The position numbers and the translations under genes were made by a program. A DNA stretch of 64,000 nt, taken from NCBI GenBank assembly GCA_030378105.1, contig JAUCGL010000002.1, positions 1-64,000 on the forward strand, in the 5' to 3' direction. The notes under the pieces were generated by a model. That model made no database searches. It was not told the origin of the DNA and saw nothing but the letters and a program-made list of their open reading frames with translations. Positions within the stretch are counted from its first letter, which is position 1; every line of letters begins with the position of its first letter. This stretch comes from Candidatus Halobeggiatoa sp. HSG11. GTDB lineage: Bacteria; Pseudomonadota; Gammaproteobacteria; Beggiatoales; Beggiatoaceae. This document shows, piece by piece, positions 15,592 to 26,450 of this stretch.

Positions 15592-18126
15592 CTATCCCAC
15601 CATCCCTTTCAATTCATAAATCATCTCAAGAGCTTGTTTAGGATTCATTTCATCTGGTGACAATCGTTTAATCCGATCCACCACTGGATTCTGTACCGAC
15701 ACTGGCGATAAAGCTAACTCAGTCTGATGAGCCACCATTTGTAACTTTTGAGCTTCCAATTGCTTTAAATGTTTCTTAGCCTGAGTCACCACAGCCTTTG
15801 GGACTCCAGCCAATAAAGCCACCTGCAACCCATAACTTTTACTTGCTGGCCCCTCCTTCACCGAGTGCATAAAAATTAACTTATCTCCCTGCTCCACTGC
15901 ATCCAAATGAACATTCACCACATTTCGCAAACTATCCTGCAATCCAGTCAACTCAAAATAATGAGTAGCAAACAAAGTGTAAGCATTGGTTTTTTGAGCT
16001 AAATATTCCGCACAAGCCCATGCCAAAGACAAACCATCAAAAGTGCTAGTTCCTCGTCCAACCTCATCCATCAGCACCAAACTATTTTTAGTAGCATTAT
16101 GTAAAATATTAGCAGTTTCAGTCATTTCCACCATAAAAGTTGAACGGCCACCAGCTAAATCATCACTTGCCCCTATTCGAGTAAAAATAGCATCAACCGG
16201 GCCGATAGTTGCTTGTTGTGCTGGCACAAAACTACCGATATGAGCCAGTAACACAATCAACGCAGTCTGTCGCATGTAAACTGACTTACCAGACATATTA
16301 CCACCAGTTATCAATAACATGCAACGTTGACGATGTAACTGTAAATCATTTGGCATGAAAGGTTCATCCTGCACTGCTTCCACGACCAAATGCCGTCCTT
16401 CAATTATTTCAATCTGTTCTTTATCAGTAAATTGAGGCGGATAAAGTTTCAAAGTATCGGCTCGTTCAGCAAAATTATTCAACACATCCAACTCGGCCAA
16501 AGCAATACTACAAATCTGAAATTCTGCCAATGATTCCAATAATTTATCTAATAACACATCATACAAATATTTTTCCCGATTCAAAGACCGACCTCTAGCA
16601 CTCAAAACCTTATCCTCAAAACCTTTTAATTCATCGGTTATATAACGTTCCACTGCTTTCAAAGTTTGGCGACGAATGTAATTAGTTGGAGCTTTAGCGG
16701 CATGAGTACGACTGATTTCAATATAATAACCATGCACTTTATTGAAACCAACTTTTAAATTTGCAATCCCAGTCCGCTCCCGTTCTCGGCTTTCCAAATC
16801 CAATAAATATTGACCAGCATTTTCACTCAAACTACGCAAATCATCTAATTCATTATCATAACGATCCGCTATCACACCACCATCTCTTAATAAAGTTGAT
16901 GGTTTTTCCGTAATCGCAGCTTGCAATAAACGTTGATAGATTGGAAAAGTTCCTATTTTTTGGGCTAAACTTTTTAAATATGGACTTTGTAACTGTTGCA
17001 ATTGCTGTTGTAAACTTGGAAGCTCTCCTAATGCAGTTCGTAATTGAGATAAATCACGGGGACGGGCTGATTTTAAAGCCACCCGGGCCAAAATACGTTC
17101 AATGTCTCCTATAGTACGGAGTTGATGATATATTGCGTCAATACTCTGCTGAGTCAGTAACGTATCAATACTTTGGTGACGAGCTTGCAACATTTTAATA
17201 TCACGCAATGGCCGATGCAACCAACGCCGTAACATCCGTCCACCCATAGGAGTTGCACATTCATCCATGATATTAACCAGAGTATGCTCACGTTTGCCTA
17301 ATAAACGGCTGTCAAGCTCTAAATTTCGCCGACTAGCAACATCCATAAAAATACTGTCTTCTCTTCGTTCCCAATATAAGCCTTGAATATGAGGTAAATC
17401 ACTATGTTGCGTATCTCTTGCATATTGTAACAGACAGCCAGCAGCTCGTAATGCAACGGTTAAATGTTCGCAGCCAAAACCAGATAAATCTTTAGTGCCA
17501 AATTGTTGTACGAGTAAGCGTTGAGCGGTATCTAATTCAAAATACCAAGGAGGTTGTTTGCGGATAGATAATTTGGGAAATTTGAGCTGACAGGTTTCGC
17601 TGACTAACAGTTCAGCTGGACGTAATCTTTCCAATTCACTATTTAATAAAGCTTGGCTCGGCACTTCCAACAATGCAAAGCGACCACTGGCCAAGTCTAA
17701 AGTAGCAATGCCAATTATATTTTCCAATATATGGATAGCTGCTAGTAAGCTTTCCTGTCGTTCATCCAATAAGGCTTCATCGGTCAAAGTGCCGGGTGTT
17801 ATGATACGTGTTACTTTGCGTTCAACTAAACCTTTGCTTGTTGCTGGATCGCCGACTTGTTCACAAATAACTGCCGATTCGCCTTGCCGTACTAATTTAG
17901 CCAAATAGTTCTCAATAGCGTGGAATGGAACACCAGCCATTGGAATGCTTTTAGAATTTTTTTTACTGCGAGAAGTTAAAGTTATGTCTAACAAACGAGC
18001 AGCTCGTTCCGCATCCTCGAAAAATAGTTCATAAAAATCTCCCATACGAAAAAATACTAGCATATCAGGATATTCCTGCTTGACAGTTAAGTATTGTTGC
18101 ATTGCCGGAGTATGTTCAGTTGCCAT
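15592..18126 (-). CDS. mutS: DNA mismatch repair protein MutS
   Basis: The 844-residue protein recognises mismatches and starts methyl-directed repair. It has the mismatch-binding domain with the FYELF motif (residues ~30-34, the wedge Phe in [11 protein letters not shown]), connector, lever and clamp domains, and a C-terminal ABC ATPase: Walker [15 protein letters not shown], signature STFMVEMTE, and Walker [14 protein letters not shown]. The Walker A has GGN where most MutS have GPN, a mild substitution. Length fits the family (about 850). The helix-turn-helix end has [20 protein letters not shown], typical of the dimer-forming C-terminus. Confidence 0.97.
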   Translation of the reverse strand: MATEHTPAMQQYLTVKQEYPDMLVFFRMGDFYELFFEDAERAARLLDITLTSRSKKNSKSIPMAGVPFHAIENYLAKLVRQGESAVICEQVGDPATSKGLVERKVTRIITPGTLTDEALLDERQESLLAAIHILENIIGIATLDLASGRFALLEVPSQALLNSELERLRPAELLVSETCQLKFPKLSIRKQPPWYFELDTAQRLLVQQFGTKDLSGFGCEHLTVALRAAGCLLQYARDTQHSDLPHIQGLYWERREDSIFMDVASRRNLELDSRLLGKREHTLVNIMDECATPMGGRMLRRWLHRPLRDIKMLQARHQSIDTLLTQQSIDAIYHQLRTIGDIERILARVALKSARPRDLSQLRTALGELPSLQQQLQQLQSPYLKSLAQKIGTFPIYQRLLQAAITEKPSTLLRDGGVIADRYDNELDDLRSLSENAGQYLLDLESRERERTGIANLKVGFNKVHGYYIEISRTHAAKAPTNYIRRQTLKAVERYITDELKGFEDKVLSARGRSLNREKYLYDVLLDKLLESLAEFQICSIALAELDVLNNFAERADTLKLYPPQFTDKEQIEIIEGRHLVVEAVQDEPFMPNDLQLHRQRCMLLITGGNMSGKSVYMRQTALIVLLAHIGSFVPAQQATIGPVDAIFTRIGASDDLAGGRSTFMVEMTETANILHNATKNSLVLMDEVGRGTSTFDGLSLAWACAEYLAQKTNAYTLFATHYFELTGLQDSLRNVVNVHLDAVEQGDKLIFMHSVKEGPASKSYGLQVALLAGVPKAVVTQAKKHLKQLEAQKLQMVAHQTELALSPVSVQNPVVDRIKRLSPDEMNPKQALEMIYELKGMVG

Positions 18127-18159
18127 GATTTGATATTTAAGTTAAAGATGAAATTTTTA

Positions 18160-18192
18160 AGACCTGCTAGGTTTTCAAAACCTAGCAGGTCT
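18160..18192. repeat. GACCTGCTAGG palindrome
   Basis: A near-perfect 33-base palindrome (AGACCTGCTAGG, loop, complement) in the 95-base gap upstream of mutS and downstream of rsmI, both on the minus strand. It has the same design as 4706-4738 with a changed core, and could terminate rsmI transcription. Confidence 0.75.
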
Positions 18193-18221
18193 GGTCTTGT
18201 TGTCGATTTTATTGTTCCTTA

Positions 18222-19067
18222 TTATAGCTTGGAATCCAGTTTCAATCCTAATGTATACAAACTATTCTTACTTATTCCGGTTATTTCACTTGTTAATTTA
18301 GCAGCTTGTTTCAGTGCCAAATCTTTCCGCAATAATTTAAAAATTCTTTCTGCTTCAGGAGTTATCGTTTTGTTATCTGGTGGTGAATAACCTTGTATAA
18401 CTAATACAAATTCTCCTTTGGAGCGTTCAGATTTTTCCTGTAACCAGTTCAAAACTTCCGGTAAATTGTTTCGATACACTGTTTCAAATATTTTAGTTAG
18501 CTCTTTAACTAATGCTATTTCTCGTTGTTCACCAAATACTTGTAATATATCTTCTATACAAGCAACTATTCGATGCGGAGCTTCGTAAAAAACTAAAGTT
18601 CTGGTTTCGGTTTTTAATTCTTCTAAACGTTGTTGTCGGGTAGTGGATTTTGCCGATAAAAAACCTTCAAAAACAAATTTATCTGCTGAAAAACCAGCAA
18701 TTGACAAAGCACTGATTAACGCACAAGCACCGGGTATAGGTATAACAGTTATCTGTTCTGCTAAAACTAATTGCAAAAAATGTTGGCCCGGATCACTTAT
18801 CAATGGAGTCCCAGCATCACTTATTAAAGCAATATTATCACCATCAAACAATCGCTTAAGTAAAATTTTAGCTTGCTGTTTTTCGTTATGTTCATGCAAA
18901 GATTGTAAAGGAGTGCTGATGTTAAAATACTTTAACAACTGACGGCTATGACGAGTATCTTCAGCAGCGATAAGGTCAACCTCCGATAGAATCGTTTTAG
19001 CTCGTGGACTTAAATCTTGTAAATTACCGATTGGGGTTGCGACAACATAAAGAGTTCCATTATTCAT
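18222..19067 (-). CDS. rsmI: 16S rRNA (cytidine-1402-2'-O)-methyltransferase
   Basis: The 281-residue protein 2'-O-methylates C1402 in the decoding centre of 16S rRNA. It has the tetrapyrrole-methylase fold: TLYVVATPIGNLQDLSPRA at the N-terminus, AAEDTRHSRQLL, the LISDAGTPLISDPG SAM-binding loop, and FYEAPHRI. Length matches the family (about 280-290). The ATG overlaps the uvrC stop by four bases, so it is translated after uvrC. Confidence 0.95.
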   Translation of the reverse strand: MNNGTLYVVATPIGNLQDLSPRAKTILSEVDLIAAEDTRHSRQLLKYFNISTPLQSLHEHNEKQQAKILLKRLFDGDNIALISDAGTPLISDPGQHFLQLVLAEQITVIPIPGACALISALSIAGFSADKFVFEGFLSAKSTTRQQRLEELKTETRTLVFYEAPHRIVACIEDILQVFGEQREIALVKELTKIFETVYRNNLPEVLNWLQEKSERSKGEFVLVIQGYSPPDNKTITPEAERIFKLLRKDLALKQAAKLTSEITGISKNSLYTLGLKLDSKL

Positions 19068-20860
19068 TTAGTATCTTCCTGAAAAAAATCATAAATCTTT
19101 TGAGCTAACTGTTGACTGACTCCGGGAACTGAAGCTATTTCAAATACTCCAGCTTTAGAAATGCCTTGCAAACCACCAAAATGAATCAGCAACTGTCGTC
19201 GTCGTTTGGGGCCTATACCTTCTATCTGCTCTAAAGTTGAAGTTCGCCGTATTTTATCCCGCCGATTTCGATGAGAAGTGATAGCAAATCTATGAGCTTC
19301 ATCTCGTATCAATTGAATAAGATGCAAGGCCGGTGAATCTTTACCTAAAATTAATGAATCATCTGCTAGAATAAGAGTTTCCAATCCAGCTTTTCTACTT
19401 GGGTCTTTGGCTATACCAACAATATAAATAGTCAAATCAAGTTTTTGTAAGACCTCTCTGGCAATTTTCATCTGACCTTTACCACCATCAACAAATAAAA
19501 TATCCGGCAATTTAGTTGCACGTTTATAATGGCGTGACAAAGCTTGTTGCATGGCTGCATAGTCATCACCCGGAGTTATATTATTAATATTATAACGCCG
19601 ATATTCATTGCGACAAAATCCATTGTTATCAAATACAACACAAGAAGCCACCGTTGCTTCTCCACGTGTATGGCTGACATCAAAACATTCCATCCGTTGT
19701 GGTATTGTTTCCAACTGTAAAGCGATAGTCAAGGCCGCTATCCGTTCATGATATTGATTATGTTGATTTTGCAATAGACTTATATGGGCATTTTCCACTG
19801 CCATTTTTAACCATCTAGCTCGTTTATCTCTTACTTTAGAATGTATAATAATCTGCCGTTTCTGTTGTTGGCTTATAACTTGACTAAGTAGTTCCAAGTC
19901 ATTAATAGTATGATTAATAATGATTTCTTTGGGTATATCATTGATTGAGTTAAGATAGTATTGAGATAAAAAGGCTGCCAACAACTCCGTTACTTGTTCA
20001 GATAATGGGATTTTTGGAAAGAAAGCTTTGCTGCCAACATGTTTACCATCACGCACGGTCAACACTTGTACACAAGCAGTTTTGCCTTTAATAATCGCAG
20101 CAATAATGTCAATATTTCCAGCTTCGGAACTGACATATTGACGTTCTTGAATTGTTCTTAAACTTATAATTTTATCTCGCAATTCAGCAGCTTGTTCAAA
20201 TTCTAGCTGTTGAGAAGCCATTTTCATTTTAGTAACTAAGGTATCAATAATAGCTTGACTTTTGCCAGCCAGAAATAAAATTGTCTGTTGAACATTGTCC
20301 TTATACTCAGTCTCACCAATTAAATCAACACAAGGAGCTGTGCAACGTTTAATTTGATATTGCAAACAAGGACGTGAACGATTGCGAAAAAAACTATCTT
20401 TACAACGGCGAATATTAAATAATTTTTGTAACAAATTCAATGTTTCATGGACAGCATGGGAATGAGGATAAGGACCAAAACATTTGCCTTTGGGCTTGCC
20501 ACGCTGAATATTCAAACGAGGAAATTTGTGATTTGATAGACATATATAGGGATAGCTCTTGCCATCTCGTAACAGGATGTTATAGCGAGGTTTATGAGTT
20601 TTAATCAGAGTGTTTTCTAAGATTAACGCTTCATTTTCCGTGTGAGTGACAGTTACTTCTACATTGGCTATTTGTTTGACTAAAGCTTTGGTTTTGGGAC
20701 TGGTGATGGTTTTGGTGAAATAACTAGCCAAGCGTTTTTTTAAATGCCGAGCTTTGCCCACGTATAATACTGTGTTAGTTGCGTCTAACATAAGATATAC
20801 GCCCGGCTTATTGGTTAAAGTGGCTAGAAAGTTTTTAGATTGAAAAGTCAAGTTTAACAA
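19064..20860 (-). CDS. uvrC: Excinuclease ABC subunit C
   Basis: The 598-residue nuclease makes the dual incisions in nucleotide excision repair with UvrA and UvrB. An N-terminal GIY-YIG domain (GVYLMLDATNTVLYVGKA, ~20-90) is followed by a Cys-rich region (RRCKDS, LQYQIKRCTAPC), the UVR motif binding UvrB (MASQQLEFEQAAELRDKI), an RNase H-like endonuclease core (CFDVSHTRGEATVAS; LFVDGGKGQ), and C-terminal helix-hairpin-helix motifs (LEQIEGIGPKRR). It lacks no domain. rsmI is coupled downstream. Confidence 0.96.
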   Translation of the reverse strand: MLNLTFQSKNFLATLTNKPGVYLMLDATNTVLYVGKARHLKKRLASYFTKTITSPKTKALVKQIANVEVTVTHTENEALILENTLIKTHKPRYNILLRDGKSYPYICLSNHKFPRLNIQRGKPKGKCFGPYPHSHAVHETLNLLQKLFNIRRCKDSFFRNRSRPCLQYQIKRCTAPCVDLIGETEYKDNVQQTILFLAGKSQAIIDTLVTKMKMASQQLEFEQAAELRDKIISLRTIQERQYVSSEAGNIDIIAAIIKGKTACVQVLTVRDGKHVGSKAFFPKIPLSEQVTELLAAFLSQYYLNSINDIPKEIIINHTINDLELLSQVISQQQKRQIIIHSKVRDKRARWLKMAVENAHISLLQNQHNQYHERIAALTIALQLETIPQRMECFDVSHTRGEATVASCVVFDNNGFCRNEYRRYNINNITPGDDYAAMQQALSRHYKRATKLPDILFVDGGKGQMKIAREVLQKLDLTIYIVGIAKDPSRKAGLETLILADDSLILGKDSPALHLIQLIRDEAHRFAITSHRNRRDKIRRTSTLEQIEGIGPKRRRQLLIHFGGLQGISKAGVFEIASVPGVSQQLAQKIYDFFQEDTK

Positions 20861-20911
20861 TATCGTAACATAGGTGTTTGGGATAAATTTTAGTTGATTA
20901 TTAAATTATTT

Positions 20912-20992
20912 GGCAGTCTTGTAATATGTGGTGTTAAACCTACTAGGTATTTGATACCTAACAGGTTTTTGGAGTTATCACTACTTTATGTA
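20912..20992. repeat. 81-bp repeat with AAACCTACTAGG hairpin
   Basis: A core palindrome (AAACCTACTAGGT...ACCTAACAGGTTT) with conserved flanks (GTCTTGTAATATGTGGTGTT before, GAGTTATCACTACTTTATG after) recurs at 36783-36863 with few changes. It lies upstream of uvrC. The core arm here has one mismatch. Confidence 0.7.
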
Positions 20993-21041
20993 GATGAAAT
21001 TGGGATTGAAATACGGAGAGCTTCGTTATCCTCTGTTCCAA

Positions 21042-21140
21042 ATATAGCATTTCCCGATTGGATAGACCACAGTTATATTAAGCAAGAATCTGATATTTTT
21101 ATAGATTTTAATTAATAATTAAGCATTAATAATTAAGAAT
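21042..21140 (+). repeat. 99-bp 3'-end repeat, copy A
   Basis: Runs from ATATAGCATTTCCCGATTGG to AATAATTAAGAAT. The reverse complement of 30977-31075 is the same length with about two differences. Its AATTAAGAAT end points at the prfC stop, 20 bases away. Other diverged copies are at 13469-13570 and 31141-31191. Confidence 0.9.
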
Positions 21141-21160
21141 TGCTCCCCAGTGAACATCCC

Positions 21161-22744
21161 TTAATGCTCACGAGTAGCAAAAAATTTAACTTCTGGCCAA
21201 CGTTCTTCCATCAATGAAAGATTGACTTTAGTTGGAGCAATATAAGTCAGATTATTTGCCCCATCCAAAGCTAAATTAGAATTAGCTCGGCGTTTAAAAT
21301 CTTCAAATTTCTTCTCATCCTCACAACTAACCCAACGAGCTGTAGCAACTTGAACTGCTTCAAAACTACATTCCACTCCATACTCATTTTTTAATCGCCA
21401 ACTAACCACGTCAAACTGCAAAATTCCAACAGCCCCCAGAATCAAGTCATTATTGGTAAATGGACGAAATAATTGAGTAGCTCCCTCCTCACTTAATTGT
21501 TGTAAACCTTTCAATAAAGCTTTCATTTTTAAAGGGTCACGTAATCTAGCACGGCGAAATATTTCTGGAGCAAAATGAGGAATACCAGTAAATTTTAATT
21601 CTTCACCTTGGGTAAAAGTATCACCAATTTGAATTGTGCCGTGATTATGTAAACCAATGATATCGCCAGAATAAGCTGTTTCTGCATGTTCTCTCTCACC
21701 AGCCATAAAAGTCACTGCATTAGCAATCTGCACTTCTCTATTTATACGCAAATGATTAATTTTCATGCCTTTATTAAAAGTTCCAGAACATACTCGTAAG
21801 AAAGCAATTCTATCTCTATGAGCTGGGTCCATATTAGCTTGAATTTTAAACACAAATCCAGAAAATTTATCTTCATCCGGTTCAACCTGACGAGTTATAG
21901 TTGGCCGTGCTAATGGAGTTGGTGCATAATCAACAAAACCGTCTAACAATGCTTTCACACCAAAATTATTAAGAGCGGAACCAAAAAAAACTGGAGTTAA
22001 CTCACCAGCTAAAAAGTCTTCTAATACAAAGGGATTACTGGCTCCTTGTACTAATTCAATTTCATCTTTTAATTCAGCAACAATACTGCTTCCTAATTCT
22101 GCAATTAATTCTGGGTCGTCAAGCTCAGAATAGTCTTTACCTTCACTTATGACGCTATTTTGGCTAGGTTGAAACAAAGTGACATTGTTAGTTAAAAAAT
22201 TGTATATTCCTTTAAAACTTTTGCCCATCCCGATAGGCCAAGTTATTGGAGAACATTGAATTTTAAGGACCGTTTCAATTTCATCTAATAAATCAATTGG
22301 TTCTTGACCATCACGGTCTAATTTATTGATAAAAGTAAGAATTGGGGTATCACGCAATCGACATACATCCATTAATTTAATCGTGCGTTCCTCGACTCCT
22401 TTAGCAGCATCAATCACCATTAACGCTGAATCAACCGCAGTTAAAGTACGATAAGTATCTTCTGAAAAATCTTCATGACCGGGAGTATCTAACAGATTGA
22501 CAATGATGTTTTTATAAGGAAACTGCATTACTGAAGAAGTTACAGAAATTCCCCGTTGTTTTTCCAGTTCCATCCAGTCGGAAGTTGCATGTCGAGCTGC
22601 TTTACGTCCCTTAACTGTGCCAGCTAAATTGATTGCTCCACCAAATAACAATAGTTTTTCTGTAACTGTGGTTTTTCCTGCATCCGGGTGAGAGATAATT
22701 GCGAAAGTGCGTCGTTTGGCAATTTCGTTAGATAAAGTTTCCAT
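21161..22744 (-). CDS. prfC: Peptide chain release factor 3
   Basis: This GTPase recycles RF1/RF2 from the ribosome after termination. From the ATG at 22744 the protein (527 residues) begins [20 protein letters not shown], as RF3 proteins do, with G1 SHPDAGKTT, the [12 protein letters not shown] switch region, G3 [10 protein letters not shown] and G4 [11 protein letters not shown]-like domains II and III follow, ending with [11 protein letters not shown] at 22774 would add ten residues but has no well-spaced ribosome site and no family support. The downstream end lies close to repeat copy A. Confidence 0.96.
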   Translation of the reverse strand: METLSNEIAKRRTFAIISHPDAGKTTVTEKLLLFGGAINLAGTVKGRKAARHATSDWMELEKQRGISVTSSVMQFPYKNIIVNLLDTPGHEDFSEDTYRTLTAVDSALMVIDAAKGVEERTIKLMDVCRLRDTPILTFINKLDRDGQEPIDLLDEIETVLKIQCSPITWPIGMGKSFKGIYNFLTNNVTLFQPSQNSVISEGKDYSELDDPELIAELGSSIVAELKDEIELVQGASNPFVLEDFLAGELTPVFFGSALNNFGVKALLDGFVDYAPTPLARPTITRQVEPDEDKFSGFVFKIQANMDPAHRDRIAFLRVCSGTFNKGMKINHLRINREVQIANAVTFMAGEREHAETAYSGDIIGLHNHGTIQIGDTFTQGEELKFTGIPHFAPEIFRRARLRDPLKMKALLKGLQQLSEEGATQLFRPFTNNDLILGAVGILQFDVVSWRLKNEYGVECSFEAVQVATARWVSCEDEKKFEDFKRRANSNLALDGANNLTYIAPTKVNLSLMEERWPEVKFFATREH

Positions 22745-22774
22745 GTTAAATGATTTTTGAAGGTAATTGCTCAA

Positions 22775-23280
22775 CTTTCTCAGAAAGGATTAAGAAGCTA
22801 AAAAATTTCTGATTATAGTGGATTTTATTTAATGAAAGTTTATGTGTGTAGTAGTTGAAAGTTATCTTAAAATATAGAAAGCATCTTACACAAAGTTTTC
22901 ATTTTTAACCTCTTGGTTGGGAACGAGAACTTTTATTAGGATACATCTCATACAAACAAATAATTTGAGCAATTATAACAAATAACTCTTATAAAGGATA
23001 CAAAACCATAATATAATAGTAATTGAATATGTAAAAAATATTTATATTTCAAATAGATACAATACAGTAAAAAATATTTTCTTGCCAATTAAATGATTCA
23101 GTAGTTCGCAAAAAGTAGTGATTATTATAAAAAATAGGACTTATGCATTGACAAAAGCTAAAAAATATTAATTTTTTGCAAATTATATAGTTATAACTTA
23201 TTATTGTTCCCAAACTCCTGTTCTAATCGTTATACATAAGTATTTAAGTACTTGAAATGAAAATATATTATGTATGGTGG
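22775..23280. other. AT-rich spacer between prfC and the restriction-modification operon
   Basis: No credible gene was seen. It contains a fragment of the GTTCCCAAACTCCTGTT repeat near 23207 and a GGTTGGGAACGAGAAC piece near 22915, both remnants of the family at 11426-11553. Confidence 0.5.
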
Positions 23281-23530
23281 GTAGAAATGAAAATGAGTTT
23301 CGCAGAAATTTCATGATGTCCCCGGAACGTCCATGTCCCGTGAACTAATCAATTTTTCAACGAAACCGGTTATAATTGCCCCGACACGTCCGGTCTCATC
23401 GGGCGACTCCGCACTGAAGCAGCTCCGTCCCACCGATTCCCTCATGACTTAACGGTGAGCTTGTTCAAAATTTCAAGAAATACCGCTCCGCATCTCCATG
23501 TCTTGCAGTGGATAATTTTATGATTAAAAT
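23281..23530 (-). other. GC-richer unexplained island; possible structured RNA or element fragment
   Basis: Composition changes sharply from AT-rich surroundings to roughly balanced between ~23311 and ~23480. On the minus strand two stem-loops can be drawn: CCCGA...TCGGG and CGGGAC-ATGGAC-GTTCCG. The same strand carries a 44-codon ORF (23311-23445, MRESVGRSCFSAES... to DMDVPGTS) with no obvious ribosome site. I do not recognise it. It could be the remains of a mobile intron-like element or a foreign insert upstream of the hsd operon. Confidence 0.35.
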
Positions 23531-23681
23531 CATCTTTTATTGATAGTTATGTGGTTGAATGACTCAATGTGGTGGGGTAGATGAACTGGGTTTGTGTTAT
23601 CATAATCAACTTGTACCCATATTAAATGATCGTTTATATCCAAGGTGTTTTAAATCTTCATATTGTGGAGGCATTTTTGTA

Positions 23682-23687
23682 TATAAT
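23682..23687 (+). promoter_or_regulatory. Possible -10 box of the hsd operon
   Basis: TATAAT lies 33 bases before the hsdM ATG. The -35 is poor (TTCATA at 23657-23662, spacing 19). AAGGA at 23706-23710 is a good ribosome binding site. The promoter is plausible but unproven. Confidence 0.35.
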
Positions 23688-23719
23688 AATGTTAACTGAT
23701 AAATGAAGGATGCCCATAA

Positions 23720-25279
23720 ATGGCAAAGAAAAATAATACCAAGTCCATAGAAGAAACTCTTTGGCAATCATGTGATAAATTAAGAGGTTCGGTAGAGCCG
23801 GCAGAATACAAACACGTTGTACTTGGGCTTATTTTCTTAAAGTTTACAAGTGATAAATTTGAAATACGCAAAAAAGAACTGCTTGCTGAAGGCAAAAAAA
23901 AATATGTGGAAATGAAAGATTTCTACACGATGAAAAATGTGTTCTTTTTAGATGATGTTTCTCGTTGGGGCTACATTATAAAAAATGCCAAGCAAAATGA
24001 TATTGCTTTAAAAATTGACACCGCTCTTAACATAATTGAGAAAAACAACCCGGCTCTGAAAGGTGCTTTACCTGATAATTATTTTTCGCGTTTAGGTTTA
24101 GACAAAACCAAACTTGCCTCTTTGTTGGATAAAATCAATGATATTGATACGCTTAAAGATAATGGGCAAGATGTTATTGGGCGAGTTTATGAATATTTTT
24201 TGTCTAAATTTGCACTGAAAGAGGGAAAAGGTAAAGGAGAATTTTACACGCCAAAAAGTATAGTTAATCTGCTTGCTGAATTAATAGAACCTCACAAAGG
24301 CAAGATTTATGATCCTGCTTGTGGTTCTGGTGGTATGTTTGTACAGTCTATTAAATTTATAGAAAGTCATCATGGCAATAAGAAAGAAATATCTATTTAT
24401 GGTCAGGAATATACCAATACGACTTATAAACTGGCTAAGATGAATTTAGCGATTCGTGGTATTTCTGCTAATTTTGGTGAAAAGGCAGCAGATACTTTTG
24501 CAAATGATCAGCATAAGGATTTAAAAGCTGATTTTATTATGGCTAATCCGCCTTTTAATCAAAAAGATTGGAGAGGTGTAAAAGAATTGTTGGATGATCC
24601 AAGATGGATGGGTTATGAAGTGCCGCCTAAGAGTAATGCCAATTATGCTTGGATTCTTAATATGGTTTCTAAACTTTCTGAAAATGGGGTTGCTGGATTT
24701 ATTCTTGCTAATGGTGCTTTGTCTGGTGGTGGTGAGGAGTATAAAATTCGCAAAAAACTGATTGAAAATAATTTGGTTGAAGCTATTGTAATTTTGCCTC
24801 GTAATATGTTTTATACAACTGATATTAGTGTTACTCTGTGGATTTTAAATAAAAATAAACAGCAATATTTGCTTAAACATCCTGATACTGTCAGAGATTA
24901 TAGGGATAGAGAAGAAGAAATACTTTTTATGGATTTACGCCAAATAGGTGAGCCTTTTGAGAAAAAGTTTATTCAATTTTCAAACGAACATATTCAAGAT
25001 ATAGCTAAAACTTATCATGATTGGCAACAAAAAGATAAGGATTATCAAGACGTAGCTGAGTATTGTTATTCAGCAACTTTTCAGGAAGTGAAGGCTAAAG
25101 ATTATTCTCTTGTTCCAAGTAAATATATTGAGTTTATCAATAGAGATGAAAATATTGATTTTGATAAAAAAATGCAGGATTTACAAGGTGAAATAAGCGA
25201 TTTGTTAAAACAGGAAGAGCAGTCAAAAGAAGAATTATTACAAGTTTTTAAGGAATTGGGTTATGAAATCAAATTATAA
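23720..25279 (+). CDS. hsdM: Type I restriction-modification methyltransferase subunit (HsdM)
   Basis: This 519-residue N6-adenine methyltransferase modifies the recognition site as part of the M2S complex. It has the N-terminal HsdM helical domain (SIEETLWQSCDKLRGSVEPA), GEFYTPKSIVNLL at ~173, the SAM-binding DPACGSGGMF at ~198, and the catalytic NPPF at 276. The C-terminal ~40 residues form a coiled-coil tail that contacts HsdS. AAGGA precedes the ATG. The 3' end overlaps hsdS by 17 bases. Confidence 0.95.
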   Translation: MAKKNNTKSIEETLWQSCDKLRGSVEPAEYKHVVLGLIFLKFTSDKFEIRKKELLAEGKKKYVEMKDFYTMKNVFFLDDVSRWGYIIKNAKQNDIALKIDTALNIIEKNNPALKGALPDNYFSRLGLDKTKLASLLDKINDIDTLKDNGQDVIGRVYEYFLSKFALKEGKGKGEFYTPKSIVNLLAELIEPHKGKIYDPACGSGGMFVQSIKFIESHHGNKKEISIYGQEYTNTTYKLAKMNLAIRGISANFGEKAADTFANDQHKDLKADFIMANPPFNQKDWRGVKELLDDPRWMGYEVPPKSNANYAWILNMVSKLSENGVAGFILANGALSGGGEEYKIRKKLIENNLVEAIVILPRNMFYTTDISVTLWILNKNKQQYLLKHPDTVRDYRDREEEILFMDLRQIGEPFEKKFIQFSNEHIQDIAKTYHDWQQKDKDYQDVAEYCYSATFQEVKAKDYSLVPSKYIEFINRDENIDFDKKMQDLQGEISDLLKQEEQSKEELLQVFKELGYEIKL

Positions 25280-26450
25280 ACCGATTGGCAACTTTATTCA
25301 TAGAGTTGAAAAACGAAATAAGGATTTAAAAGTTACTAAACTTCTTGGTTTAAGTATGACTAAAGAATTTAGGGAGACAACCTCCAATACTGTTGGAACT
25401 AATATGTCTGTTTATCGAGTTATGAGTAAATATCAATTTGCTTGTGATTTTATGTCGCCAATTCGGGTAAACAAATTGCCTGTAGTGTTAAAGCTTGATG
25501 ATGTGCCAAATTTAGTATCTCCTGCTTATCCAGTATTTGAAGTTAATGATAGAAATGAACTTAACCCCGAATATTTAATGATGTGGTTTCGGAGACCCGA
25601 ATTTGATAGATACGCAACTTTTAAATGTGATGCTGCAATCAGAGGTGGTTATGATTGGGAGGCACTTTGTGAAACACTAATCCCAGTTCCTTCAATAGAA
25701 AAACAAAGAGAAATAGTAAAAGAATATAACACTGTTATACACAGAATAGAGCTAAATAAAAAACTTAACCAAAAATTAGAAGAAACCGCTCAAGCTTTAT
25801 ATAAACATTGGTTTGTTGATTTTGAGTTTCCTAATGAAGAAGGAAAACCTTATAAATCAAATGGTGGGGCAATGGTTTTTAATGAGGAGTTGGATAAGGG
25901 GATTCCTGTGGGGTGGGAGGTTCATAATTACGAAAAACTATTTAGCTTTAAAACAGGAAAATTAAACTCAAATGCTGCTAGTATTAATGGGGTTTACCCA
26001 TTCTTTACATGTTCAGCCGAAACATTTAAAACGAACACTTATTCTTTTGATTGTGAAGCATTATTATTGGCAGGAAACAATGCCAGTGCAATATATCCAT
26101 TTAAGTATTTCAAAGGAAAATTTGATGCCTACCAAAGAACTTATGTAATTACACCACTCAAAAATAGTATTAGTATTTATCAGGCATATTTTGAAATCAT
26201 CAATCAATTAGATGAATTTAAGGGAATATCTTCTGGAACAGCAACAAAATTTTTAACAATGAAAATTTTAAACCCTCTTTTGTCTATATATCCAAATAAA
26301 ACAATATCTGAACAATTCCATAAAATTTGTTCCAAGATATTTGAGCGAAAATTATTAATTGAACAAGCACTCGAACAGTTAAATAAACTTAATTCTATTA
26401 TTCTATCAAAAATGACAAAGGTTGAAACAGAAAAGTTAGAAACAAAATGA
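25263..26450 (+). CDS. hsdS: Type I restriction-modification specificity subunit (HsdS)
   Basis: The 395-residue subunit sets DNA target choice with two target-recognition domains (~1-155 and ~210-355), each followed by a long helix (KQREIVKEYNTVIHRIELNKKL at ~157-178; a helix at ~360-395). The segment ALYKHWFVDFEFP between them is a family hallmark. The start overlaps hsdM by 17 bases and the end overlaps the next gene by four (ATGA), so translation is coupled. The recognition sequence cannot be read from the protein. Confidence 0.93.
   Translation: MKSNYKPIGNFIHRVEKRNKDLKVTKLLGLSMTKEFRETTSNTVGTNMSVYRVMSKYQFACDFMSPIRVNKLPVVLKLDDVPNLVSPAYPVFEVNDRNELNPEYLMMWFRRPEFDRYATFKCDAAIRGGYDWEALCETLIPVPSIEKQREIVKEYNTVIHRIELNKKLNQKLEETAQALYKHWFVDFEFPNEEGKPYKSNGGAMVFNEELDKGIPVGWEVHNYEKLFSFKTGKLNSNAASINGVYPFFTCSAETFKTNTYSFDCEALLLAGNNASAIYPFKYFKGKFDAYQRTYVITPLKNSISIYQAYFEIINQLDEFKGISSGTATKFLTMKILNPLLSIYPNKTISEQFHKICSKIFERKLLIEQALEQLNKLNSIILSKMTKVETEKLETK

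Noticed and set aside
22745-22774. TTG start giving RF3 ten more residues
   Set aside because: No well-placed ribosome site, and RF3 proteins begin close to the ATG at 22744.
23281-23530. Group II intron
   Set aside because: No reverse transcriptase and no recognisable domain V hairpin (AGC triad) was found; kept only as an unexplained island.
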